In this document: piece after piece, positions 55,843-63,985 of the stretch
Layout: each line of letters starts with the position of its first letter
How positions within the stretch are numbered: the stretch's first letter is position 1
DNA from: UBA685 sp049890115
GTDB lineage: Bacteria; Pseudomonadota; Alphaproteobacteria; Puniceispirillales; Puniceispirillaceae
Reading direction: 5' to 3'
Length of the DNA: 64,000 nucleotides
NCBI GenBank assembly: GCA_049890115.1
Contig: JBMHCC010000007.1
Location: forward strand, 5,951-69,950
The notes under the pieces: model-generated
Databases searched by the model: none
Seen by the model: the letters and a program-made list of their open reading frames with translations, nothing else
Told to the model about the DNA's origin: nothing
Translations under genes and position numbers: made by a program

Positions 55843-56493
55843 TTAGCTATTGGGATTATCCCTTGGCAAATCTAGATAATTGCCAATCGCCGCAACTGCT
55901 TCATCAAGGTGACCAGAAAAGAAGTTATTAGCACCGTCAATTTCAGCAACATCAATGGCAACGCCTTTTTGCTTTGAAATTTTATCAACGAGCATTTGCA
56001 CTCTTTCAATCGGCACATCATCATTCTGATTGCCATGGACAATCAGGCCTGAGGCAGGGCATGGTGCTAGAAAGGCAAAATCATGCGTGACAGCAGGTGG
56101 TGATACCGCAACAAAGCCTGTGATTTCAGGGCGGCGCATCATTAATTGCATGCCAATCCATGCTCCGAATGAAAAGCCTGCAATCCAACATTCATTTGAA
56201 CCTGGATGCTGCGATTGGAGCCAGTCCATGGCGACAGCCGCATCTGATAACTCACCTTCGCCTTGGTCATAAATGCCTTGTGAGCGTCCGACACCACGAA
56301 AATTAAAGCGCATTACTGAAAAGCCGCGCTCTTGAAATAATTTATATTTCGCAAAGGTCACACGATTATTCATCGTGCCGCCACGATTTGGTTCAGGATG
56401 CAAAACCAAAGCTGTTGGCGCGTTCGGATTAGACCCTGGCATATAGCGACATTCAAGGCGCCCTTCTGGGCCATTAATAATCACTTCAGGCAT
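55843..56493 (-). CDS. Alpha/beta hydrolase (dienelactone hydrolase-like, alphaproteobacterial type)
   Basis: About 216 aa. ATG 56493 (MPEVIINGPEGRLECRY) is placed 5-6 bases after GGGGAAA and matches relatives, although the frame extends to 56568. Nucleophile Ser108 in AGFSFGAWIG, catalytic Asp probably in HGNQNDDVP, His in SGHLDE. Signatures LVLHPEPNRGGTMNN and RFNFRGVGRS. Substrate unknown. Divergent from cysE. Confidence 0.8.
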   Translation of the reverse strand: MPEVIINGPEGRLECRYMPGSNPNAPTALVLHPEPNRGGTMNNRVTFAKYKLFQERGFSVMRFNFRGVGRSQGIYDQGEGELSDAAVAMDWLQSQHPGSNECWIAGFSFGAWIGMQLMMRRPEITGFVAVSPPAVTHDFAFLAPCPASGLIVHGNQNDDVPIERVQMLVDKISKQKGVAIDVAEIDGANNFFSGHLDEAVAAIGNYLDLPRDNPNS

Positions 56494-56698
56494 TTTTTCC
56501 CCGTGGCTCTCTTCCCATAATTGTAGGGAGTGCTTATATCCTAAATTACTGGCTATTCCAAGCTTCATGATATAGAATCGGGAAAACTAGGTAAAAAACC
56601 GATTAATACGGTTGTTGGTATTATCTGCCCCTCTGTTTCGGGGGGGGGTGAAAGGCTGGTTGATATCGCCGGGGCTGACCTTGCTGAGGACGCATAGG

Positions 56699-57442
56699 AT
56701 GTTGTTCAAAAATCTAGCTGCTGATTTGAAAGCTATCAAATATCGTGACCCTGCATTTGGCAGTTATATCTCTGCGCCATTTATCTACCCGTCATTTCAG
56801 GTTCTGCTGTTTTTCAGGCTTGCCAATCCGTTATGGCGTGTGGGCATCAGATTTCCGGCACGCTGGTTGATGCAGTTGGCACGTTGGCTGACAGGCATTG
56901 AAATTCATCCAGGTGCTACAATAGGCCCTGGGCTATTTATCGATCATGGTATGGGTGTTGTTATTGGTGAGACTGCAGAGATTGGCCGTGATGTGACCCT
57001 GTATCATGGTGTGACACTTGGCGGTGTAATGCCAGCGGTTGATTCAGCTAGCCAGCGTTGTGTGAAACGCCATCCCACATTAGATGATTACGTCATTATC
57101 GGGGCAGGCGCACAGGTATTAGGGCCTATCACAATCGGGAAATGTGCGCGTATTGGCGGTAATTCTGTTGTTACCAAGGACGTCGCCAGCAATAGCACAG
57201 TTGTGGGTGTGCCAGCACGTCCTGTTCCTAAGAAATCAGCTGATGATGGTTTTGCTGCCTATGCTGTGACGCCTGAGGTGACCGAGGATTTCCGAGAAAA
57301 AACCATTATGGCCTTGTCACAGGAAATCGCTGAATTGCATGTGCTGGTTAAAGAGCTAAAAGACGCATCTTATGAGACCACGCCTACACCGGCTAGCCAA
57401 ATAGTAGGCGCTGATAACCAGCCAGAAGAACAAAAAAAATAA
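56699..57442 (+). CDS. cysE: Serine O-acetyltransferase
   Basis: About 247 aa acetyltransferase making O-acetylserine for cysteine synthesis. Left-handed beta-helix of hexapeptide repeats: HPGATIGPGLFIDHGMGVVIGETAEIGRDVTLYHGVTLGG, VGVPARPV. I set ATG 56699 (MLFKNLAADLKAIKYRDP) behind GAGGA. An in-frame opening at 56612 would add 29 residues but crosses a run of nine G. It starts the cysE-cysteine desulfurase-ferredoxin-mnmA series. Confidence 0.92.
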   Translation: MLFKNLAADLKAIKYRDPAFGSYISAPFIYPSFQVLLFFRLANPLWRVGIRFPARWLMQLARWLTGIEIHPGATIGPGLFIDHGMGVVIGETAEIGRDVTLYHGVTLGGVMPAVDSASQRCVKRHPTLDDYVIIGAGAQVLGPITIGKCARIGGNSVVTKDVASNSTVVGVPARPVPKKSADDGFAAYAVTPEVTEDFREKTIMALSQEIAELHVLVKELKDASYETTPTPASQIVGADNQPEEQKK

Positions 57443-57471
57443 CCTTTATTTTGCTTAAGTGAGTCCTAGCT

Positions 57472-58554
57472 GTGCCGGTATATCTTGATCACAATGCGAC
57501 AACGCCTTTGCGGCCAGAAGCCCGTGATGCGATGATAGATGCGATGGGGCCAGCTTTAAACCCATCATCAATTCACGCATCAGGCAGGGCTGCGCGTCAA
57601 AAAGTTGAAGATGCCCGCCATCAGCTTGCTGAGGGGCTTGGTGTGCGTCATGCTGATCTGACATTCACAAGCGGGGGAACAGAGGCCAATAATATGGTGC
57701 TGACAGGCTTTCAGCATGTCTTTGTTAGTGCTGTTGAACATGATGCTGTGCTGGCACCGCGCCCTGATGCGACTATTCTGCCTGTTGATGAGTCTGGTGT
57801 TGTGCAACTTGCTGCTTTGCAAGAAAGCCTTGCCGCATTACCAGATGCCGAACGCAAAAACACGCTGGTCTCTATCATGGCTGCCAATAATGAGACAGGT
57901 GTTATACAGCCATTGGCTGAGATTGCTGAAATTTGCGCTGCCAATCAGGTTGCTTTGCATAGTGATATGGTTCAAGCAGCTGGCAAAATGCCGCTTGATT
58001 TCACCCTAGATGGCCTAACATTTGCGAGCTTCTCAGCTCATAAAATTGGCGGCCCCACAGGTGTTGGTGCCTTATGGATGCGCAGCGGCTCACAAATCCC
58101 TGCCTTCATCCAAGGTGGTGGTCAAGAACAAGGGCGGCGTGCTGGCACAGAAAATACCCTTGGCATTATTGGCTTTGGGGCAGCGATGATGGCAGCAGCA
58201 TCTGATCATGCGCATCTGGCAAAGCTGGAAGCATGGCGTGATGAGGCAGAAGCTGAATTAGCTGATTTGCAAGGGACTATCAGCATTTTGGGGCAGGGGG
58301 CACCACGCTTGCCAAATACCTCAGCGATTGCCTTGCCAGATAAGCCATCTCATATCATTTTAATGACACTTGATTTAAAAGGCATACAGATATCATCAGG
58401 CTCTGCCTGCTCTTCTGGCAAGGTGAAAGAAAGTCATGTGATAAACGCAATGGGTCTGCCTCATCTGGCAAGTCATATTTTGCGTATTTCTGGAGGATGG
58501 AATAGCAAGCACGAGGATTTTCAGATGCTTGTCAAAGCCATTCAATCTCTTTAA
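57472..58554 (+). CDS. Cysteine desulfurase (NifS/IscS family)
   Basis: 360 aa fold-type I PLP enzyme that moves sulfur from cysteine to acceptor proteins. PLP Lys191 in SFSAHKIGGPTG; persulfide Cys313 in SSGSACSSGKVKESHV; EH-DAV and NNETGVIQP signatures. Start GTG 57472, 29 bases after cysE. Its neighbours (ferredoxin, mnmA) suggest it feeds the s2U34 tRNA thiolation and Fe-S pathways; iscU, iscA and hscBA are not adjacent. Confidence 0.9.
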   Translation: MPVYLDHNATTPLRPEARDAMIDAMGPALNPSSIHASGRAARQKVEDARHQLAEGLGVRHADLTFTSGGTEANNMVLTGFQHVFVSAVEHDAVLAPRPDATILPVDESGVVQLAALQESLAALPDAERKNTLVSIMAANNETGVIQPLAEIAEICAANQVALHSDMVQAAGKMPLDFTLDGLTFASFSAHKIGGPTGVGALWMRSGSQIPAFIQGGGQEQGRRAGTENTLGIIGFGAAMMAAASDHAHLAKLEAWRDEAEAELADLQGTISILGQGAPRLPNTSAIALPDKPSHIILMTLDLKGIQISSGSACSSGKVKESHVINAMGLPHLASHILRISGGWNSKHEDFQMLVKAIQSL

Positions 58555-58635
58555 GAGCAATGCAACGAATTGAAATAGTTATGACTGGTTGTTTGTTTAT
58601 TATAGGCCACGTCATGAAATAAGGAGCGACAGATA

Positions 58636-58950
58636 ATGCCAATTATCAATTTTATCAAAGCTGATGGCAGTGAACATGCGGTAGAGGTTAAAGATGGTGT
58701 TAGCATCATGGAAGCTGGCCGTGATGCCAATATGGGCCTAGAAGGCACATGTGGTGGCAGCCTGTCATGTGCCACTTGTCATGTGATCTTTGATGAAGCA
58801 GGCTTTGCAAAAGTAGGCGCGGCATCAGAAGATGAAATGGATATGCTTGATCTGGCCTTTGGTGTTGAGGCAACATCACGTCTTGGCTGCCAGATCACAA
58901 TGTCAGCTGATTTAGATGGTATCACAGTACGTGTGCCAGATGATTACTAG
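58636..58950 (+). CDS. 2Fe-2S ferredoxin (adrenodoxin/FdxB type)
   Basis: 104 aa electron carrier. Ligands Cys39, Cys45, Cys48 and Cys85 in the C-x5-C-x2-C...C arrangement (EGTCGGSLSCATCH and RLGCQI). SD AAGGAG about 10 bases before ATG. Likely works with the cysteine desulfurase in Fe-S assembly, as in isc operons. The gap to the mnmA start is 34 bases. Confidence 0.92.
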   Translation: MPIINFIKADGSEHAVEVKDGVSIMEAGRDANMGLEGTCGGSLSCATCHVIFDEAGFAKVGAASEDEMDMLDLAFGVEATSRLGCQITMSADLDGITVRVPDDY

Positions 58951-58984
58951 GTCATAAAGAGACCCGCAGCAGGAGTGCGTTATC

Positions 58985-60160
58985 GTGACAAGTGATGGAT
59001 TAAACTCTTTGGGATTTGCCAAACCAGCCGCACAAACGCGGGTGGTTGTTGCAATGTCTGGCGGGGTTGATTCATCAGTTGTCGCAGCCATGCTTCATGA
59101 AGAAGGCTATGAGGTGATAGGCATCACCATGCAGCTTTATGATCATGGCTATGCGATTGATGTGAAAGGGGCTTGTTGTGCAGGGGCTGATATCCATGAT
59201 GCTCGCATGGTCGCATCACGTCTTGATATCCCGCATTATGTGCTTGATTATGAAAGCCTGTTCAAAGAGCAGGTGATGGAAGATTTCGCTGATAGCTATT
59301 TAAAAGGCCATACACCAATCCCGTGTGTGCGCTGTAATCAGACTGTCAAATTCAAAGATTTGCTGAAAACAGCGAAAGATCTTGGCGCAGATTGTCTGGC
59401 AACAGGTCATTATGTGCAACGATGTGAAGAGCAGGGGCGTTTGGTTCTCAAAAAAGGGGCTGATGATAGCAAAGATCAAAGCTATTTTTTATTTGCGACA
59501 ACGCCTGAGCAGCTTGACTATGTGCGTTTTCCACTTGGTAATCAGACCAAAGATGAAACACGCGCTCTGGCTCGTAAATTTGATTTAATCGTCTCTGATA
59601 AGCCTGATAGTCAGGATATCTGCTTTGTGCCAAATGGCCGCTATGGCGATGTGGTGCGCCGTCTGCGTCCCGGCGCGGTTGATGAAGGTGACATCATCCA
59701 TATTGATGGCACCATCCTAGGCAAGCATAAGGGCGTGATAGATTACACAATTGGCCAGAGGCGCGGTCTTGGTATTGGTGGACGCCGCAATGGTGAAGAA
59801 GATAATTCGCCTCTTTATGTGGTCGCTATTAATGCTGCTTCGCATCAGGTTATTGTCGGCCCAAAAGAAGCATTGGCGGTTCATGAGGTGCATTTATCAG
59901 CATGTAACTGGCTGGTTGATGAACTGCCAGCTGGTAAGGCTGTCAGGGTGCGTTTGCGTAATACGGGCAAGGCAGTGTCTGGCACGCTTCATGTCAGCTC
60001 AGATAACGGTGCAAAGTTGGTGCTTGATGAGCCGCAATTTGGTGTGGCATGTGGTCAGGCAGGCGTCCTCTATGATGCTGATGATACAGCATTGGTGCTT
60101 GGTGGCGGCTGGATTAGTGATGCCCCAACAAATGCAGAAATAACGCTATCACCATCGTAA
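58985..60160 (+). CDS. mnmA: tRNA-specific 2-thiouridylase MnmA
   Basis: 391 aa enzyme that thiolates U34 of Lys/Glu/Gln tRNAs using persulfide sulfur. ATP pyrophosphatase loop SGGVDSS near 25-31, catalytic Cys pair PCVRC (Cys114, Cys117 region), Cys in DICFV, GHYVQR segment. GTG start 58985 after CAGGAG. Last gene of the sulfur module. Confidence 0.96.
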   Translation: MTSDGLNSLGFAKPAAQTRVVVAMSGGVDSSVVAAMLHEEGYEVIGITMQLYDHGYAIDVKGACCAGADIHDARMVASRLDIPHYVLDYESLFKEQVMEDFADSYLKGHTPIPCVRCNQTVKFKDLLKTAKDLGADCLATGHYVQRCEEQGRLVLKKGADDSKDQSYFLFATTPEQLDYVRFPLGNQTKDETRALARKFDLIVSDKPDSQDICFVPNGRYGDVVRRLRPGAVDEGDIIHIDGTILGKHKGVIDYTIGQRRGLGIGGRRNGEEDNSPLYVVAINAASHQVIVGPKEALAVHEVHLSACNWLVDELPAGKAVRVRLRNTGKAVSGTLHVSSDNGAKLVLDEPQFGVACGQAGVLYDADDTALVLGGGWISDAPTNAEITLSPS

Positions 60161-60222
60161 ATAAGGCATAGGGGGCTTTGCTCTGTGTACCATCCCAATG
60201 GTGCCTCAATTTGTTTTATGAT

Positions 60223-60246
60223 GGTGATGGTGATGGTGATGGTGAT
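60223..60246 (+). repeat. Hexamer microsatellite (GGTGAT)4
   Basis: Four perfect copies of GGTGAT, flanked by GAT on both sides. Lies 62 bases after mnmA. Probably slippage-prone; no function assigned. Confidence 0.9.
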
Positions 60247-60368
60247 GAGTGAATGGTTTATCAATCAGCCTGACAGAGCATGGTGAACGCTAAAAAGAGT
60301 GCCCCTTATCAGAAATGACATCAACGCTGGCAGGTGGATGCTAAATAGGTGAGGCGGCATAGCTTTCA

Positions 60369-60457
60369 GAAAAGCACCGAGCAGCTCAGAGCAGCACAGA
60401 ACGATAAAGAGCGTCTTGGAACGGCCAGGAACATCCTGAACAGCTTGGAACAGATCT
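60369..60457 (+). repeat. Array of GARC words in 10-bp phase
   Basis: GA[A/G]C or a near variant recurs at 60369 (GAAA), 60379, 60389, 60399, 60409, 60419, 60429, 60438 and 60448: nine positions at 10, 10, 10, 10, 10, 10, 9 and 10 bases. The six bases between vary. The period is not a multiple of three, so it is not a coding repeat; it equals about one helical turn. Function unknown. Confidence 0.75.
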
Positions 60458-60572
60458 TAGGCTGATGATGATGAGGTGGTGGTGAAGGCTTGTCTGGCAT
60501 TTTCGCAGATTTTGCGAATTTGCACTTGACCTTATGATGGCAAATTCATAAAACCCTAACACCATAGTAGAT

Positions 60573-60649
60573 GGCGGAGTAGCTCAGGTGGTTAGAGCAG
60601 CGGAATCATAATCCGCGTGTCGGGGGTTCGAGTCCCTCCTCCGCTACCA
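60573..60649 (+). tRNA. tRNA-Met (CAT anticodon), elongator type
   Basis: 77-base cloverleaf: acceptor GGCGGAG pairing with CTCCGCT (one G-U pair), D-arm GCTC...GAGC, anticodon stem GCGGA/TCCGC with loop ATCATAA and anticodon CAT at 60607-60609, TPsiC loop GGTTCGAGTCC, encoded CCA. G1-U72 rather than the initiator mismatch and the body match alphaproteobacterial elongator Met. The lysidine-requiring Ile-CAT tRNA is the alternative. It bounds the foreign segment to the right. Confidence 0.9.
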
Positions 60650-60959
60650 ACTTTCTTTGAATATTTCCATTGGTTTAGTGCACTTAACCGTCGTGTTGAG
60701 TTTTATTACGAGTTTGATTCTTCCATCATGTTGACAGTTTGTCACCAACAAAAGTGACAGAGGAGTGACCGGGGGATGAAAAGCAATCGGTTGCCCGTTC
60801 AACATGGGTTCAAATAATATTTCGTTAAATCTTGCTTCATTACTCAGCTTTAGTATTCCCTTATTCCCCAGTTTTCACACATTTAACGGGTTTATTATGA
60901 TGTAAAATATAACTATATGTTGTAAAATCGCAAAATTTTTTACAGCATATGGTACAGAA
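60650..60959 (+). other. 310-base non-coding stretch after tRNA-Met
   Basis: No gene is supported here. Composition looks more AT-rich than the left part. The last 60 bases hold the ATGNTGTAAAA repeats. No integrase gene or second copy of the tRNA 3' end is seen in the remaining window. Confidence 0.6.
60897..60948. promoter_or_regulatory. Three ATGNTGTAAAA elements upstream of the HTH gene
   Basis: ATGATGTAAAA at 60897-60907, ATGTTGTAAAA at 60917-60927 (20 bases apart) and inverted TTTTACAGCAT at 60938-60948. The second and third form an inverted repeat. They end 11 bases before the ATG of the HTH gene. Operator for that protein or replication iteron are both possible. Confidence 0.7.
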
Positions 60960-61172
60960 ATGGAAAAACATATCGGAACCTTTAACGTTCAAAGCCTTGC
61001 AGACTATTTTAAGGTAGACCGGAACACCATTTATAGGTGGAGGCGTGAAGGACAGCTCCCAGACGGCAATAAAGTGGGTCAAAAAAGAAGATGGTCTGCA
61101 CAGCAGCTGGCCAATCATACTTCGCCTCAGTGTGAATTATTTAAAGAGGAGAATGGCAGTGGCGCCTCTTAA
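60960..61172 (+). CDS. Small helix-turn-helix protein (excisionase/AlpA-like)
   Basis: 70 aa. Residues 10-50 read as a winged HTH of the MerR/excisionase class: SLADYFKVDRNTIYRWRREGQLPDG..VGQKRRWSAQQL. Such proteins act as excisionases or copy-control regulators on mobile elements. Start ATG 60960. Overlaps the following ATPase gene by 20 bases. Preceded by three repeat elements that may be its operator. Confidence 0.75.
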   Translation: MEKHIGTFNVQSLADYFKVDRNTIYRWRREGQLPDGNKVGQKRRWSAQQLANHTSPQCELFKEENGSGAS

Positions 61173-62058
61173 AATTTATAATCTACCAGAATTTAATAAT
61201 TTGGAGCTGCCAGCTAAATCATATCTTGTTGACCCAATTATTCCATGCCGTGGTTTAGTTGAAATTTACTCCAAGACAGGTGTTGGTAAAACAACATTTG
61301 CTCTGACCTTAGGTATCGCAGTAGCTCTAGGCAAACCATTTCTAAAATGGAGTGTACCTAGTAAAAAGAGAGTGCTCTATATCGATGGTGAAATGTCACC
61401 CCAAGACATGCAGGAGAGAGCTCAAGCAGCCGCCCAATTCTTTGGAGTCGATGTATCCGATGTTGTCGATTTCAGAATTATTAACCGTGACGTTAACAAC
61501 GGTGTCTTGCCAGATATTGGCGAAGTTGCAGGGCAAAATGAGTTTGATGCAGCAACAAAAGACGCTGACTTAATCATTCTCGACAATCTTAGCACGCTAA
61601 GGTTTACAGGAAGAGAGAACGAAGCGGATTCCTGGAGCACTGTTCAACGCTGGTTACTTAACATGAGAGGGCAAGGGAAGACAGTCATTATCCTTCATCA
61701 TGCCGGAAAGGATGGCACATCGAGGGGCACAAGCAGACGTCACGATGCTTTAGATACTGTAATTAAGTTGAAGAGGCCGCCAGATTACCTGCAATCAGAG
61801 GGTGCTGTGTTCGAGGTGCATTTCGAGAAGTCTCGAAGCTTTTTTGGCGATGCTGCTGAGCCTTTTGGTTTGTCTCATGCCATTGTTGATGGAGTATCTA
61901 TATGGGACAAATTCTTGATTAGCGATGAGAATCTTCAAGAGGCTATCAGGCTTGTTCAGCAGGGGCTAAAGCAGACAGAAATAGCCGAGAGGCTGGGTGT
62001 AAGTCAGTCAAAAGTCTCAAAGCTTCTCAAATCTGCTAAGGAAGATGGGCTTCTCTGA
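61153..62058 (+). CDS. RepA-like AAA ATPase/helicase with C-terminal HTH
   Basis: 301 aa. Start at ATG 61153 behind AAGAGGAG, though the frame opens earlier inside the HTH gene. Walker A GVGKT at 43-47, Walker B DLIILDN around 139-145, HHAGK at 182-186, as in the RecA-like RepA/AAA_25 hexameric replication helicases of plasmids and integrative elements. Residues 274-299 form a resolvase-type HTH (TEIAERLGVSQSKVSKLLKSAK). Likely handles replication initiation or mobilisation of the element; partners such as a primase or integrase are not visible in the window. Confidence 0.78.
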   Translation: MAVAPLKIYNLPEFNNLELPAKSYLVDPIIPCRGLVEIYSKTGVGKTTFALTLGIAVALGKPFLKWSVPSKKRVLYIDGEMSPQDMQERAQAAAQFFGVDVSDVVDFRIINRDVNNGVLPDIGEVAGQNEFDAATKDADLIILDNLSTLRFTGRENEADSWSTVQRWLLNMRGQGKTVIILHHAGKDGTSRGTSRRHDALDTVIKLKRPPDYLQSEGAVFEVHFEKSRSFFGDAAEPFGLSHAIVDGVSIWDKFLISDENLQEAIRLVQQGLKQTEIAERLGVSQSKVSKLLKSAKEDGLL

Positions 62059-62284
62059 TGCAAATATTCCGGTATTCTGCAGCTAAGGGCGGAATATCTG
62101 AATATGTTTCGCCGTTCAGTGATGTAAGGAGCGCTTCTAACCATAAATTCGAATTTGAATAATCTGGAAACAAAAGCAGTTATCATATTCATGCTTTCCT
62201 CACGTTTGAAAAAGGCAAATTTGCTAAGAGCTCGATAATAATGAATACTTATTGAAGAAGTTGCAATTAAGTAGAGAGTATATT

Positions 62285-63985
62285 GTGTTAAAGGCATCTA
62301 TATTTTTATTGATTTTTGCTATTTCATCCCACGCGTCAGCACTAACAATTAAATCTGGTGAGAGCCTCAATAAGTCTACAAACAATAGGGCATGGATTTC
62401 ATCTATAAGAACAGAGCTTCATGACTTGGACATTAATACTGCTAGTTTTGATTTTATAGATGAGCGTCTGGAGAAAAGTTTAAGTCTATTTCCAAATAAT
62501 GAATTTACGATGTGGGGCACTTCAGCGAAGCGCGATGTTGATTGTAAATTGGTCCTAAAGGAAATGCGGCCAGTAGGTGACTTCAATGACTGGGAGGGTC
62601 CTTTATATATTCAAAACTGCTCTTACTATAACCGCCAAAACCTCTTCAATGGTGGCATTGCACTTTTCCAAGATGTTTTAAATCATTGGGCGGAAAGAGG
62701 CGCTTCTAGCTATTCTATAGACCAACGCATTAGCTATGATGAATATGCAAAAAGAAACGCGGTCGCATCACTTACTACTATATACGCTTTATTTTATAAT
62801 CATTTCTCGAACCATGAAGACATTAATCAATTCCTGAGTGATTGGTTGCTTGTTAATCAAACTCCAATAAAACAAGGCAAAAAAAAGTGTCCAGTTGAGT
62901 TTCCTCCAAATTATAGGAAATGGAGAGATGCTTATTCAGTTGATAGTTGCGGAAGTAATAATTGGCGAACCGCTATCGCCAACATAGCATTTGGACTGCG
63001 AACAAAGAACCAAGATGTATATATAGCTGGAGTAAAACAGTTTGAAATTAATATATCTATGTATGATTCAAAGGGGATTTTTGTACCCTATGCCTCGCGA
63101 GGTTGGGATGGTCCCGGTTATGCTATTGACAATGATGAATATATTTCTGCGTTAGCCATTCTTTTTAACGACATAGGCTTTGATTTATATGATTTAAAGG
63201 TAAAGGACGGCCGAAGGGTTTCAGAACTGATAGCTGGGCACGTAAAATGGCTGGAAGACCCATCAATAGCAGAAAAATATATCTTAGGCACCAAAACCTG
63301 TAACGAAGGCAACTGTGAAATTTTCAGAGATTTTTCACAAGCTGGCTCACTTAAGAAATGGAAGCTAGACAAACAATTCGAAACTCATGATATCCAACTA
63401 AGGCAGTTATATTATTTACTAAAACGTAAGAATTTGACGCCTAAAGATATCGAAGCGGTGGCTCTCAGCTATCCTTATTCTAACAAGCTGCCTCACATGT
63501 ATATTTGGGGCCAAACAAGTTCATTTCCTCACATATTTATAACATTAAATGAAGTTGGGAGACTGGAGAGTTATATCAAAAAGGCTCTCGGACCAGACTT
63601 TTTGCCTGGAGATGGTGTAAAACAGTCATTGAGGTCGCAATGGCCTGAGCAAGTAAAGTTAGATGAAATTGTTATCTATTTCAGTACAAGAATGAGCTAT
63701 GAAACTAATTTTGTTGATGTGAAGTGGGAGATAGTTGATTGGCCTCTAAGCGATGGCGAGCATGTGCTTAAATCCAAGAAAGACGACACAATTGGCCCGT
63801 CAACTTCCAATACAAGTAATCTTATATTCAAAAAGGTTAATGCTGAGACCTTTGCAATTTCTGGGATTCTGGAAGTAGATGGTGATAAAATTGAGATTGA
63901 TGTTTCTGGTCCGATGAGGAGCGGGGAAGAAATCATAGAATATGCAATGAAAGATAAGCTTAGGCTCAAATGGTTCGCAAAATAA
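62285..63985 (+). CDS. Secreted protein weakly resembling alginate lyase (PL5-like), function unknown
   Basis: About 566 aa. GTG 62285 gives a signal peptide (MLKASIFLLIFAISSHASA) and follows AGAGAG; the frame opens at TTG 62252 without one. The helical central part has WxDAYSVDSCGSNNWRT... with NNW at 225-227 and an RGWDGPGYAIDNDEY segment near 272-285, recalling the Asn-Asn-His and Tyr-rich active site of alginate lyases, but with Trp in place of His. The C-terminal 120 residues look like a separate beta domain. No paralogues in the window. Polysaccharide lyase function is a weak inference; toxin or adhesin is not excluded. Confidence 0.45.
   Translation: MLKASIFLLIFAISSHASALTIKSGESLNKSTNNRAWISSIRTELHDLDINTASFDFIDERLEKSLSLFPNNEFTMWGTSAKRDVDCKLVLKEMRPVGDFNDWEGPLYIQNCSYYNRQNLFNGGIALFQDVLNHWAERGASSYSIDQRISYDEYAKRNAVASLTTIYALFYNHFSNHEDINQFLSDWLLVNQTPIKQGKKKCPVEFPPNYRKWRDAYSVDSCGSNNWRTAIANIAFGLRTKNQDVYIAGVKQFEINISMYDSKGIFVPYASRGWDGPGYAIDNDEYISALAILFNDIGFDLYDLKVKDGRRVSELIAGHVKWLEDPSIAEKYILGTKTCNEGNCEIFRDFSQAGSLKKWKLDKQFETHDIQLRQLYYLLKRKNLTPKDIEAVALSYPYSNKLPHMYIWGQTSSFPHIFITLNEVGRLESYIKKALGPDFLPGDGVKQSLRSQWPEQVKLDEIVIYFSTRMSYETNFVDVKWEIVDWPLSDGEHVLKSKKDDTIGPSTSNTSNLIFKKVNAETFAISGILEVDGDKIEIDVSGPMRSGEEIIEYAMKDKLRLKWFAK

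Larger units (their letters stand above)
60161..60572 (+). other. Non-coding stretch between mnmA and tRNA-Met with two kinds of repeat
   Basis: No gene is supported here. It contains a (GGTGAT)4 hexamer tract at 60223-60246 and the 10-bp-phased GARC array at 60369-60457, described separately. Nothing else is recognised. Confidence 0.7.

Noticed and set aside
56612..56698. N-terminal extension of CysE
   Set aside because: It has no ribosome site, crosses a G-run, and the protein from ATG 56699 already has a normal length.
60399..60451. LexA boxes upstream of tRNA-Met
   Set aside because: GAAC words are spaced at 9-10 bases (N5 or N6), not the 11 bases (N7) of the alphaproteobacterial SOS box.
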